In this document: in pieces, positions 46,674 to 55,707 of the stretch
Numbering within the stretch: position 1 is the stretch's first letter
How the letters are laid out: each line of letters opens with the position of its first letter
NCBI GenBank assembly: GCA_963738185.1
Contig: CAVTVA010000003.1
Coordinates: forward strand, 1,302,001-1,366,000
DNA: 64,000 nucleotides
DNA from: AP-15 sp963738185
GTDB lineage: Bacteria > Pseudomonadota > Alphaproteobacteria > ATCC43930 > CGMCC-115725
Direction of reading: 5' to 3'
Position numbers and translations under genes: made by a program
Notes under the pieces: model-generated
What the model was told of the DNA's origin: nothing
The model's input: only the letters and a program-made list of their open reading frames with translations
The model's database searches: none

Positions 46674-48233
46674 ATGAACGAGCTGTTCGAGATCGCGGCC
46701 GGCGCCGTGCTGGCTCTGGCGGCATGGCTAATCCCGCGCCGGGTCGCCGGGGCCCGCCTCACCGGCTCGCCGGCGGTCCTGCTCGACCTGTTTCCGGTGC
46801 TGCTGGCCGCGGCTCTGCTGCTGGTCGGCACCGCGCGACCAATTTTTTCCGGGCTCGTCCTGTTGTCGCTCGGCGCCGGGTTTGCACTCGCCGACCAGGC
46901 CAAGCGCGAGGCGGTGCGCGAGCCCGTGGTGTTCTCGGACATGTCCGAGCTGCCGCATGTTTTTACCCACCCGCAGCTCTACCTGCCGTTTGCCGGGCCG
47001 GGGCTGGTCATCGGCGGGGCGCTGGCGACCATCGCTCTGGGCGCAGCACTGCTGTGGTTTGAACCGGCTTTATGGCCGGTGCAGCCGCTGCCAATCGCGC
47101 TCGCCTCGGCAGGCGTCGGCGCGGCCATTTGGGCGGCATCGCGTGAGCCGGTGCTCGGCGGCGCGGCAAGGATGCTGCGGCGGCTCGAGCCGATCGGCGA
47201 ACCGTTTGCCGATGCGGCGCGGCTCGGCCCATTCGCGATCCTGCTGACTTACGGCATCATCGCCCGCGCCGAGCGCGCCGAGCGCCGCGCCCGGCACACG
47301 CTGTTGCCGGCGCCAGCCCTGGCCTGCGCCGCACCCTCGGTGCCGCTCGTACTGGTGCAGTGCGAATCGTTCTTTGATGCGCGCCGCTTGTCGCCTTGCG
47401 TGCCGCACGACCTGCTGCCGGGCTGGGACGCGTGCCTCGAGCAAGGCGCCACCTTTGGCCGGCTCGATGTGGCGGGCTGGGGCGCCAATACGATGCGCGC
47501 CGAGTTCGCGGTGCTGACCGGCATAACCGAGCGGGAGCTCGGCCATGACCGTTTCAACCCCTACCACGCCTTTGCCCACCGGCCGATCGCCTCGCTCGCC
47601 TGGCGCCTGCGCGCCGAAGGCTACCAAACCATCTGCCTGCATCCGTTTGACCGCGGGTTCTTCCGCCGCAATGTGACCATCCCGGCGCTCGGATTTGAGC
47701 AGTTCCGCGGCCGCGAAAGCCTCGGCGGATCGAGCCGGCCGCCCTATCGCTCCGACCCCGAGCTTGCCGGTCAGGTGCTGCGCGCGCTCGCCGAGGCCGG
47801 GCCGCGCACCTTCATTTTCGTGATCACGATGGGCAATCACGGGCCGTGGCTCGAAGCCGGAGCGCCAATCGATGCCGATCTGCGGCGGCGCTTTGATCCG
47901 GCCGGCCTGCCGCAGGGCGGCCCATTACTGCGCTATCTCGACGGGGTGGCACGCTCCGACGCGATGCTGCAGATCCTGCTTGAAGGCTTGGAGCCGCGCC
48001 GCCGCGATTGCCTGTTCGGCTTTTATGGCGACCATTTGCCGAGCCTGCCGCACGCCTTTCGCCATTTCGGCTTCGACGAGTGGGCGAGCGACTATCTCTT
48101 GCTGGACGGCGCCGCGCGGCGCGCGCAGCGGCTCGATCTGCCGGCCCATCGCCTGCCCCAAATTATTCTTGACCGGCTGCAGCAGCGAGGCGCGATCGAG
48201 GGGCCAAGAACCGCGGCGCTCGGCGCGGCTTGA
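46674..48233 (+). CDS. LTA-synthase-like alkaline-phosphatase-superfamily membrane enzyme
   Basis: 519 aa. Membrane helices occupy about the first 160 residues. The catalytic domain has LVQCESFFDAR (metal Glu), GANTMRAEFAVLTG (Thr nucleophile), and FYGDHLPSLPH (metal Asp/His). These are the motifs of lipoteichoic-acid synthase and phosphoglycerol/phosphoethanolamine transferases. In a Gram-negative such an enzyme would modify lipopolysaccharide, capsule or periplasmic glucan. Confidence 0.85.
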   Translation: MNELFEIAAGAVLALAAWLIPRRVAGARLTGSPAVLLDLFPVLLAAALLLVGTARPIFSGLVLLSLGAGFALADQAKREAVREPVVFSDMSELPHVFTHPQLYLPFAGPGLVIGGALATIALGAALLWFEPALWPVQPLPIALASAGVGAAIWAASREPVLGGAARMLRRLEPIGEPFADAARLGPFAILLTYGIIARAERAERRARHTLLPAPALACAAPSVPLVLVQCESFFDARRLSPCVPHDLLPGWDACLEQGATFGRLDVAGWGANTMRAEFAVLTGITERELGHDRFNPYHAFAHRPIASLAWRLRAEGYQTICLHPFDRGFFRRNVTIPALGFEQFRGRESLGGSSRPPYRSDPELAGQVLRALAEAGPRTFIFVITMGNHGPWLEAGAPIDADLRRRFDPAGLPQGGPLLRYLDGVARSDAMLQILLEGLEPRRRDCLFGFYGDHLPSLPHAFRHFGFDEWASDYLLLDGAARRAQRLDLPAHRLPQIILDRLQQRGAIEGPRTAALGAA

Positions 48234-48307
48234 CACCGGCGGCTTGACACGGGCCGGGGGCAGCGGGGAACATCCGCCGCACTGCGGAGCAGGGTGCCGC
48301 TGCCAGG

Positions 48308-49063
48308 ATGTCAGCGATGGATTTGCAGGGACGGACCGTCATCGTCACCGGCGGCGCTTCGGGCATCGGCCGCGCGACAGCGCTGCTGCTGGCGGGCGAA
48401 GGCGCCGATGTCGTGATCGGCGACATTGACGCGGAGGGCGGCCGGGCCGTCGCGGCGCAGGGCAGGGCCGAAGGGCGCGCGATTGCCTATCTGCCGCTCG
48501 ACTTGACCGACAAAGCCTCGGTCGATGATTTTGTCGCGGCGGTGCATCGCCAGGCTGCCCGCGTCGATGGCCTGGTCAACGCCGCCGGCTGGGACCAGAT
48601 CCAGCCCTTTCTCGAAAACCCGCCGGAAATGTGGGACCGGGTCATCGCCATCAACCTGATGGGGGCGATCTGGCTGACCCGCGGCGTGCTGCCGCCGATG
48701 GTCGAGGCCAGGGCCGGCAAGATCGTCAACATCTCGAGCGATGCCGGCCGCGTCGGCAGCATGGGCGAAACCGTCTATGCCGCGGCCAAGGGCGGGCTGA
48801 TCGCCTTTACCAAATCGCTCGCCCGCGAAATGGCGCGCTATCGGATCAATGTCAATTGCGTGTGCCCCGGGCCGACCGACACCCCGCTGTTCCAGCGCCA
48901 GCCGGAACGCATCAAGGAGGCGCTGACCCGCGCGATCCCGTTCCGCCGCATCGCCCTGCCGATCGAGATCGCGCAGGCGGTGTTGTTCTTTTTGAGCGGG
49001 CGCTCGGATTACATCACCGGCCAAGTGTTGAGCGTCAGCGGCGGGCTGACCATGGCCGACTGA
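48308..49063 (+). CDS. SDR oxidoreductase, BadH-like (2-hydroxycyclohexanecarboxyl-CoA dehydrogenase group)
   Basis: 251 aa; an ATG at 48317 is an alternative start. TGGASGIGRAT, AAGWDQIQPF, Ser-Asp-Ala-Gly then VYAAAKGGLIAFTKSLA, CPGPTDTPLF and the C-terminal LSVSGGLTM align well, from memory, with BadH of anaerobic benzoate/cyclohexane metabolism. No other bad genes are adjacent, so a different hydroxyacyl-CoA or alicyclic alcohol substrate is equally possible. Confidence 0.85.
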   Translation: MSAMDLQGRTVIVTGGASGIGRATALLLAGEGADVVIGDIDAEGGRAVAAQGRAEGRAIAYLPLDLTDKASVDDFVAAVHRQAARVDGLVNAAGWDQIQPFLENPPEMWDRVIAINLMGAIWLTRGVLPPMVEARAGKIVNISSDAGRVGSMGETVYAAAKGGLIAFTKSLAREMARYRINVNCVCPGPTDTPLFQRQPERIKEALTRAIPFRRIALPIEIAQAVLFFLSGRSDYITGQVLSVSGGLTMAD

Positions 49064-49082
49064 ACAAGGAGGAGAGGCAATC

Positions 49083-49355
49083 ATGCAGATATCTCGATCG
49101 ACAACCCTGGCGACGGCCATGGCGGCAGCGCTGATGCTGGCGGTTGCCGGAACCGTCTCGGCGCAGACGATGCCGCAGAACAATCCGGCTGCCGAGGCGA
49201 ATGTGAAGCAGAGCGAGCACTATTCGCAGGTTGTGCACAGCAGCCCCTCGTTCCGCGCCAAGCGCATGCAGGAGGAATGCGGGCCGATCACCGACCCGCA
49301 GCTGCACGCCCAGTGCGTCGCCTCGTTCAATGGCGACGGCACGCCGCAACATTGA
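49083..49355 (+). CDS. Small exported hypothetical protein
   Basis: 90 aa with a clear signal peptide (MAAALMLAVAGTVSAQ, cleavage near residue 28). The mature part of about 62 residues has two cysteines in ECGPITDPQLHAQCVASF that could form a disulfide. GGAGG stands 7 bp before the ATG. Family not recognised; periplasmic. Confidence 0.75.
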   Translation: MQISRSTTLATAMAAALMLAVAGTVSAQTMPQNNPAAEANVKQSEHYSQVVHSSPSFRAKRMQEECGPITDPQLHAQCVASFNGDGTPQH

Positions 49356-49396
49356 GCCCCACCGCAACATTGAGATTGTCGTTGGAGGATCCTGCC

Positions 49397-49786
49397 ATGC
49401 CTAACTCCGCGCCCGGCTTTGCCAGCAACCCCGCGCATCGCGTCGACCTCATGCCCGACCAGCGCCGCATCAAGGTCGTCTTTGCCGGAACCACGGTCGC
49501 CGACAGCGCCGCGACCTTGCGGGTCGAGGAGACCGGCCACGGCCCGGTGCACTATTTTCCGGAGAGGGATGTCCGGCTCGACCTGATGTCGCCGACCCGA
49601 CACCACACGACCTGCCCGTTCAAGGGCGAAGCGTCGTATTGGACGATTGAGGTGCCGGCCGGCGGCGAAACCCGGCGCTCGGAAAATGCGGTCTGGGGCT
49701 ACCTGACCCCCTACGACGAGGTGGCCGGGATCGCCCGTTATTACGCGTTCTATCCGAACCGGGTCGATTCGATCGCCGTGGCTTGA
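49397..49786 (+). CDS. DUF427 domain-containing protein
   Basis: 129 aa. DUF427 beta-barrel-like pattern: KVVFAGTTVADSAATLRVEE, VHYFPERDVRLDLM, TTCPFKGEASYWTI and ENAVWGYLTPYDEV with the conserved Cys. GGAGGA lies upstream of the ATG. Function of the family is unknown. Confidence 0.9.
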   Translation: MPNSAPGFASNPAHRVDLMPDQRRIKVVFAGTTVADSAATLRVEETGHGPVHYFPERDVRLDLMSPTRHHTTCPFKGEASYWTIEVPAGGETRRSENAVWGYLTPYDEVAGIARYYAFYPNRVDSIAVA

Positions 49787-49814
49787 ACGCGCCCCCAACC
49801 GGACGAACCTCCCG

Positions 49815-51374
49815 ATGCACCTGACGCAAAACTGGGAGATCGCCAAGCCGGGTGCCTCGTCCAGGGGCGGCATCGTCGCCTCGCAAAGCCGCACCGCGGC
49901 CGCGGTCGGCGCCGACATCCTGGCGGCGGGCGGGACCGCGGTCGATGCCGCCGTATCCGCGGCACTGGCCCTGGCCGCGGTCGAGCCATGGAACAGCGGG
50001 CTTGGAGCTGTCGGCTTTATGGTCGTGCACCGCGCCGGCGCCGGCGATGCCGAGGTGATCGATTTCGGGCCGGTGGCGCCTCGCGGCCTCGATCCCGCCG
50101 CCTACCGGCTGACCGGCGCCACCAAGACCGAGCTGTTCACCTGGCCACAGGTCGAAGGCGACCGCAACGTGCACGGCCCGCTCTCCTTCGCGGTGCCGAG
50201 CACGGTGCGCGGCTATGCGGCGGCGGTCGAGCGTTTCGGCCGCATCCCATGGCGCGACTTGGCGGCGCCGGCGGCGGCGTTGGCGCGGCAGGGCCTGCCG
50301 GTCGATTGGTTCACCACGATCAAGGTCGCGGCCGCGGCCGCGGAATTGCGGCTCTACGACGAAAGCCGACGGGTATGGCTGCGCGATGGCCTGCCGCCGG
50401 TCGCGGTGCTCGATCAAGAGACGAGCTTGCCGCTCGGCCGGCTCGCCGATACCCTCGACCGCCTCGCCACCGCCGGCCCCGACGATTTCTATCGAGGCGA
50501 CATCGCCCGCTCGATCGCCGGCGACCTTGGCGCGGGCGGCGCCGCATTGTCGGCCGAGGATCTCGCCGGGTGCCGTGCGCGGACGATGTCGGCGCTGGCG
50601 ATCCCCTATCGCGGCGCGGTGCTGCAGGCGGCACCCGGGATGACCGCCGGCCCGACCCTGGCCTTCGCCGTCGAGCGGCTCGCCGGGCAGCATTTCGCCG
50701 CGGCACCCGACGCGGCCTATTTCACCGCCCTGATCGCGGCCTTGCGCGAGGCTTACCGGGAGCGACTCGAACATGCCGGCGATGCTGCGACCGGGGCCCC
50801 GACCTCGACCTCGCACATTACCGCGATCGACCGCGACGGCACGATCTGTGCGCTGACCACCACTTTGCTGTCGAGCTTTGGCAGCCGTTATGTGCTGCCC
50901 GGCACCGGCATCCTGATGAACAACGGGATCATGTGGTTCGACCCGCGCCCGGGCCGCGCGAATTCGCTGATGCCCGGCAAGCGCGCGCTGACCAATATGT
51001 GCCCGCTCGTGGCGATGCGCGACGGGCGGCCGTGGTTCGGGCTCGGCGCCTCGGGCGGGCGGCGAATCCTCGCCGCGGTGCTGCAAATGGCGAGCTTTAT
51101 CGTCGATTTCGGCATGGACCCGGTCGCCGCTGCGCACCACCCGCGCATCGATGTCAGCGGCGGCGAGGGTTTCTCGATCGACCGGCGCCTGCCGCCGGCG
51201 ATCATCGAGCCGCTCGCGGCCTTGCCCGGCGCTGCAGTGGTCGAGCACGCCGTGTTCCCGAGCCGGTTCGCCTGCCCGAATTTGGTGCTGCGCGACGCCG
51301 ACGGCATCAACCACGGCATCTCCGACGCAATGTCCCCCTGGTCGACCGCGATCGCCGAGCCCGCGCGCAGTTAG
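49815..51374 (+). CDS. ggt: Gamma-glutamyltransferase-family protein
   Basis: 519 aa. Ntn-hydrolase precursor that normally self-cleaves. The cleavage/nucleophile region is TSTSHITAIDRDG, followed by the binding loop SSFGSRYVLPGTGILMNNG (key part GTGILMNNGIMWFDP) and LGASGGRRI. N-terminal GGIVASQSRTAAAVGADIL is typical. No signal peptide is apparent, so it may be cytoplasmic like YwrD-type or cephalosporin-acylase-like relatives. The YbdK-type ligase in this window makes the opposite type of bond, but no direct link is shown. Confidence 0.9.
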   Translation: MHLTQNWEIAKPGASSRGGIVASQSRTAAAVGADILAAGGTAVDAAVSAALALAAVEPWNSGLGAVGFMVVHRAGAGDAEVIDFGPVAPRGLDPAAYRLTGATKTELFTWPQVEGDRNVHGPLSFAVPSTVRGYAAAVERFGRIPWRDLAAPAAALARQGLPVDWFTTIKVAAAAAELRLYDESRRVWLRDGLPPVAVLDQETSLPLGRLADTLDRLATAGPDDFYRGDIARSIAGDLGAGGAALSAEDLAGCRARTMSALAIPYRGAVLQAAPGMTAGPTLAFAVERLAGQHFAAAPDAAYFTALIAALREAYRERLEHAGDAATGAPTSTSHITAIDRDGTICALTTTLLSSFGSRYVLPGTGILMNNGIMWFDPRPGRANSLMPGKRALTNMCPLVAMRDGRPWFGLGASGGRRILAAVLQMASFIVDFGMDPVAAAHHPRIDVSGGEGFSIDRRLPPAIIEPLAALPGAAVVEHAVFPSRFACPNLVLRDADGINHGISDAMSPWSTAIAEPARS

Positions 51375-51637
51375 CGTCGGGAAACAAGCGCGGCTTTCAC
51401 TTTACCGAACGCGCCGAGGTGGAGACGGTGCTGAGCGGGCTCACGCCGGCCGGGACCCCCGCCTGCGCGGGGTGAGATCGGCACATAACCGGCACCGATC
51501 ACGCCGCTACATTTTTCTGGGTATATTGGGCGGGATCGGCAACAATCCCAACTTCGAGTTGCCGGCTCGGGCCGGGCAATCAGGCGCCCAACTATCCAAA
51601 TGCTCGTTCCTGCCAGCCCAGGGAAGCACATTCAGCC

Positions 51638-52129
51638 ATGCCGGCTCCAAACCGCACTGCAATCAGAAATCGGCTGCTGCGCGCCTTGCCGTCGGCAGAT
51701 TTCGACCAGCTTCACGCGAATCTGCATCAGATTTTCTTGTCGCCAAACCAGGTTCTTCATGAGCCCGGCGGGGATGTCGAGCATATCTATTTTATTGAAC
51801 AAGGGCTGGTGTCCGCCCTGACGACGATGGCGGACGGCGCTATGGTCGACGTGCGAATGACCGGCGCCGAGGGCGTGACCGGCCTGCTTTTCCTGCTCGG
51901 CGCCCAGTCCTTGCACCAGAGGATCGACGTGCATATCCCGGGAACTGCGTTCCAGATCAGCGCCGCTCTTTTGAAGACCGAGTTCGACCGGCGCGACGCC
52001 CTCCGGCGGATCATAATGCGCTTCATCGCCGACGCGCTGATCATAACCTCGCGCCTGCGCCTGCGAATGCTACCGGCTCGACCAGGAGCAATTCGACTGG
52101 GGCCGCCCCGCTCTCGACGCCCGGAATAG
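51638..52129 (+). pseudogene. Crp/Fnr-like regulator, truncated before the DNA-binding domain
   Basis: 163 aa open frame. Residues about 20-140 are a cNMP-binding-type beta-roll: FLSPNQVLHEPGGDVEHIYF, GLVSALTTMADG and MTGAEGVTGLLFLLG. After RIIMRFIADALIITSR the family would continue into the dimer helix and a winged-helix HTH, but the frame becomes Arg/Pro-rich and stops, so there is no HTH. It meets the 3' end of coxD head-on at about 52126. Confidence 0.75.
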
Positions 52130-52436
52130 TGCAGCGGCCAGCCGCGGCGGGTGGCGTAGTCGGTGGTGCTGAGCCCGTACAGAAACAGCAGCCAGAAAAA
52201 GCCGGCGCCGGCGAACAGCCATTTCAGCGACGGCGGCCCTTTCAGCCGCATAAACAGGACAAAGATGATCGCCGCCTGGGTCGCTGCGATGCCAAACTCG
52301 ACGACCGGGGCGTACGCGCCAAGGCCCAGATAGCTGCTCAACAGGCTGAGGCCGGTCAGCAGCAGCAGCACCAGCCAGGCGATGATGAAGAGCAGCGCCG
52401 AGCCGTGCGCGCCGCTGCTTTTGTGGTGCCTTTCAT
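52126..52436 (-). CDS. coxD: Cytochrome c oxidase subunit IV (COX4/CoxD-like), frameshifted start, 3' end unclear
   Basis: About 100 residues with three helices (LLFIIAWLVLLLLTGLSLL, VVEFGIAATQAAIIFVLFM, WLFAGAGFFWLLFLYGL) and LSTTDYATRRGWPL, the small fourth subunit found with caa3 oxidases. ATG 52436 overlaps the coxC stop (TAATG), but the conserved frame is reached only if the AAAA run near 52424 is one base short. The normal stop after RGWP is missing; the frame runs on antisense to the truncated regulator. Confidence 0.7.
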
Positions 52437-53072
52437 TATCGCCCCACCAGATAGATCGCCGGGTACAGAAACACCCAGACCGTATCGACAAAGCTCCAAT
52501 AGAGCCCGACCACCTCGAGCGGCGCGTAATAGGCCGGGGTCAGCTCGCCGCGGCGCACCCGCGACAGCATATAGAGGACGAGGCCGACCCCGATCGTCAA
52601 ATGCAGCGCGTGCAGCGGCGTGGCGATAAAGTAGAACACCCAGAACAGCTCGGCCGCCGGCCCCTCCCCCGGCTTAAAGACGAAAGTTTACCGCCGGGAC
52701 CACATGGTCCTGGTAATCCAAATACCATTCAAAGCCCTTGATGCAGATAAATACGACGCCGAGAGCTACGGTGGCGAGGAGCCAGAACACCAGAGACCGG
52801 CGGCGCCCTTCGGCCGCCGCGTCGATCGCCAGCACCATGGTCAGGCTGCTGGTCAGCAACAGCCCTATATTGACCGAGCCGCACCACAGCACCGCATCCT
52901 TGCCGGCCAGCGCGAAGTCGTGCGGATAGGCGTTGCGGTAGATGAAATAGGTGAAGATCAGCGCGCCGAAAAACAGGGTCTCGGTGGCGATGAACGCCCA
53001 CATGCCGAGCTGCGCCGTCTCGCGCTGCTGCGCCAGGGTCGCATATTGCATCTCCGGGCGAAGGCTATGCAT
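52436..53072 (-). CDS. coxC: Cytochrome c oxidase subunit III, one frameshift
   Basis: About 211 aa. MWAFIATETLFFGALIFTYF and FICIKGFEWYLDYQDH in the first part, FYFIATPLHALHLTIGVGLV and WSFVDTVWVFLYPAIYL in the second. The family frame is restored by one base near 52675 (VNFR then KPGEGPAAELFW). It overlaps the coxA stop by 8 nt. Assembly partner of COX1/COX2, without redox centres. Confidence 0.88.
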
Positions 53073-54702
53073 GCGCCGAGCCGTCCTGCGCAACAAAGCC
53101 GCCGGTTTCGGGGTTGTAGGCATACGGCTCGACCATAACGACCGGCGTCCGCGCGAAATTATAGGTGGGCGGCGGCGACGAGGTCAGCCATTCGAGCCCG
53201 GTCGCGCGCCATGGGTTGGGGCCGGCCCGTTCGCCATAGAACAGCGACCATAAGAGATAGCCGAGCGGCATGATGTAGGCGATGGCGAGGATCGAGGCCC
53301 CGGCCGAGGACAGCACGTTCCACGACTGCCACTGCGGCGGATAGGCGTAATAGCGCCGCGGCATGCCGAGATAGCCCAGGATGAATTGCGGGAAGAAGGT
53401 CAGGTTGAACCCGACAAAGGTCAGGATCGCCGCGACCCGCGCCCAGATCTCGGGGTAGAGCCGGCCGGTGATCTTTGGCCACCAGTAATGCAATCCGCCA
53501 AAGAAGGCGCTGACCGTGCCGCCGACCATGATGTAGTGGAAGTGGGCAATCACGAAGTAGGTGTCGTGCAGCTGCACGTCGAGCCCCGTGGTCGCCAGCA
53601 TCAGCCCGGTCAGGCCGCCGATCGTGAACAGGATGACAAATCCAAGCGCGTAGAGCAGCGGCGCGTCGAAGCTGATCGAGCCCTTGTGCAGGCTCGCGGT
53701 CCAGTTGAACACTTTGATGGCCGAAGGCACTGATACAAAGAATGTCATCAGCGAGAACACCACCCCGGCAAAGATCGAGATGCCGGCGACAAACATGTGA
53801 TGCCCCCAGACAAAGAAAGTCAGAATGGCGAGCGAGATCAGCGCATAAACCATGCCCGTATAGCCGAAGATCGATCGCCGGGTGTAGCACGGGATCAGCT
53901 CGCTGATCAGGCCCATCGCCGGCAGGATCATGATGTAGACCGCGGGGTGCGAGTAGAACCAGAACATGTGCTGGTATAAGAGCGGGTCGCCGCCGAGCGA
54001 CGGATCAAAGATGCCGACGTGCATAAAGCGTTCCATCGCCACCAAAAACACCGTCATCGCCAATACCGGGGTGGCCAGCAGCATGACCACGCTGACCGTG
54101 TAGATGCCCCAGACAAACAGCGGCAGCCGCATCCAGGTCATGCCGGGCGCGCGCAGCCGGTGGATTGTCACGACAAAATTGAGCCCGGTCATAATCGAGG
54201 AGAAGCCGTTGATAAACACCGCCAACGTCGCCGCGATCACGTACCCGTTCGAATAGAGGGTCGAATACGGCGTGTAAAAGGTCCAGCCGGTATCGACCCC
54301 GCCAATGATCAGCGCATAAAGCAGCACCAGCCCGGAGAGGTTGAACACATACCAGCTGGCGAGGTTGATCCGCGGAAAGGCCAAATCATGTGCGCCGATG
54401 GCCAACGGGATTGCAAAGTTTCCCAGCGTGGTCGGGATCGACGGGATCAGAAAAAACCACACCATGACAACGCCGTGCATGGTGAACATGCGGTCGTAGA
54501 CATCGGGCTGCAACAGCCCGTTCGGCGTCGCCAGGCTCAGCCGCATCAGGGTTGCCGCAAACCCGCCGACAAAGAAAAAGAAGGTGATCGAGGCAAAAAA
54601 CAACAATGCGATCCGCTTGTGGTCGCGGGTCAGCAGCCACGAGCCGACCGTGTTCTCGGAGGTCAGATAACTTCTCGGAACATCGGCCGTAATCGAGGTC
54701 AT
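53065..54702 (-). CDS. ctaD: Cytochrome c oxidase subunit I
   Basis: 545 aa, twelve helices, haem a and haem a3-CuB binding. MHGVVMVWFF holds a haem a His. WFYSHPAVYIM carries the CuB His and cross-linked Tyr, WGHHMFV the His pair, and DTYFVIAHFHYIMVGG the haem a3/haem a ligands. ATG 54702 (MTSITADVPRSYL) overlaps the coxB stop. Proton-pumping aa3-type oxidase core in the inner membrane. Confidence 0.97.
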   Translation of the reverse strand: MTSITADVPRSYLTSENTVGSWLLTRDHKRIALLFFASITFFFFVGGFAATLMRLSLATPNGLLQPDVYDRMFTMHGVVMVWFFLIPSIPTTLGNFAIPLAIGAHDLAFPRINLASWYVFNLSGLVLLYALIIGGVDTGWTFYTPYSTLYSNGYVIAATLAVFINGFSSIMTGLNFVVTIHRLRAPGMTWMRLPLFVWGIYTVSVVMLLATPVLAMTVFLVAMERFMHVGIFDPSLGGDPLLYQHMFWFYSHPAVYIMILPAMGLISELIPCYTRRSIFGYTGMVYALISLAILTFFVWGHHMFVAGISIFAGVVFSLMTFFVSVPSAIKVFNWTASLHKGSISFDAPLLYALGFVILFTIGGLTGLMLATTGLDVQLHDTYFVIAHFHYIMVGGTVSAFFGGLHYWWPKITGRLYPEIWARVAAILTFVGFNLTFFPQFILGYLGMPRRYYAYPPQWQSWNVLSSAGASILAIAYIMPLGYLLWSLFYGERAGPNPWRATGLEWLTSSPPPTYNFARTPVVMVEPYAYNPETGGFVAQDGSAHA

Positions 54703-55700
54703 CTCAGGGGTTCCTTGGGCGGGGGTGCCGTGGGCGGGGGTTCCTGGGGCGAGGGCGCCGTTGGCGGTTGCTTGTCGGCGATAGACTGGATGTAGGCGAC
54801 CAGCTTGATGACGTCGTCTTCGCTCAGCTGGCCCGAAAAATCGGGCATGATCGGCGGGTAGCCGGCGACGGTGAAGGTTCGCGGCTCCAGGATGCAGTCG
54901 TGCAGGTAGCGCTCGTCGGCCCGCACCGTCGTGCCGCCCTGCAGCTGCACCAGGCTGCCATAGACGCCTTCGAGCGGCGGGGCGTGCACCGTGCTGTTGG
55001 CGCCGTGGCAGCCGCTGCAGCCGCGCTCGCGGAACAGCGCCTCGCCCTGCTGTGCCAAGGATTGGCGCACCCCCTGGTCGCTCAGCCAGCGCGCATAAGC
55101 GGCCGGCGCCATAACAAAGACTTCGCCGCGCATATGCGCATGCTGCGTGCCGCAATATTGAGTGCATTCGATCTGGTATTCGCCGGTCTTGGTCGCGCGG
55201 AACCACACGGTCTCGTAGGTGCCGGGCACGACATCGTGCTTGATCCGGAACGCCGGGACAAAGAAGCTGTGGATCACGTCCTGCGAAGCCAGCACCAGCC
55301 GCACGGTCTTATCGACCGGAACGTGCAGCGCATTGATCTCGCGCTGGCCGCCGGGATGCTCCATTTTCCACATCCACTGCTTGCCGACGACATAGACTTC
55401 GAGATCGCCGCGCGGCGACTGGTAGAGCCAGATGTAAATGACCGCGCCAACCACGAACAGCACCAGAAAGGCGGCGAGGGAGACGACCGTCCAGCCGATT
55501 TCCCAGGCCCAGCTCTTTTCTGTCAGATCGGCGCGCGGGGCGCTGCTGCCGCGGCGATAGCGCAGGCAGAATTGCAGCATCAGCCCAAACACCAGCAGCA
55601 GGATAAAGCCGCACAGCGCGAGCTCGGCGATATAAAGCGTGTTGACGACCTGGCCGTTGACCGCGGCAGTTCTCGGCCAGAAAGGGACCCAATTGTACAT
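54699..55700 (-). CDS. ctaC: Cytochrome c oxidase subunit II with fused cytochrome c domain (caa3 type)
   Basis: 333 aa from ATG 55700 (MYNWVPFWP). Two N-terminal helices, then the cupredoxin domain with CuA ligands in DVIHSFFVPAF and CTQYCGTQHAHM. A C-terminal cytochrome c domain follows, with CSGCH (haem c) and a distal Met in YPPIMPDFSG. The tail is Pro-rich (PTAPSPQEPPPTAPPP). The fused haem lets the oxidase accept electrons directly from alternative complex III. Confidence 0.96.
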   Translation of the reverse strand: MYNWVPFWPRTAAVNGQVVNTLYIAELALCGFILLLVFGLMLQFCLRYRRGSSAPRADLTEKSWAWEIGWTVVSLAAFLVLFVVGAVIYIWLYQSPRGDLEVYVVGKQWMWKMEHPGGQREINALHVPVDKTVRLVLASQDVIHSFFVPAFRIKHDVVPGTYETVWFRATKTGEYQIECTQYCGTQHAHMRGEVFVMAPAAYARWLSDQGVRQSLAQQGEALFRERGCSGCHGANSTVHAPPLEGVYGSLVQLQGGTTVRADERYLHDCILEPRTFTVAGYPPIMPDFSGQLSEDDVIKLVAYIQSIADKQPPTAPSPQEPPPTAPPPKEPLR

Positions 55701-55707
55701 CCCAGCC

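Noticed and set aside
54019..54795. 258-codon plus-strand frame over coxA
   Set aside because: Charged, His/Gln-rich shadow of a highly conserved oxidase subunit.
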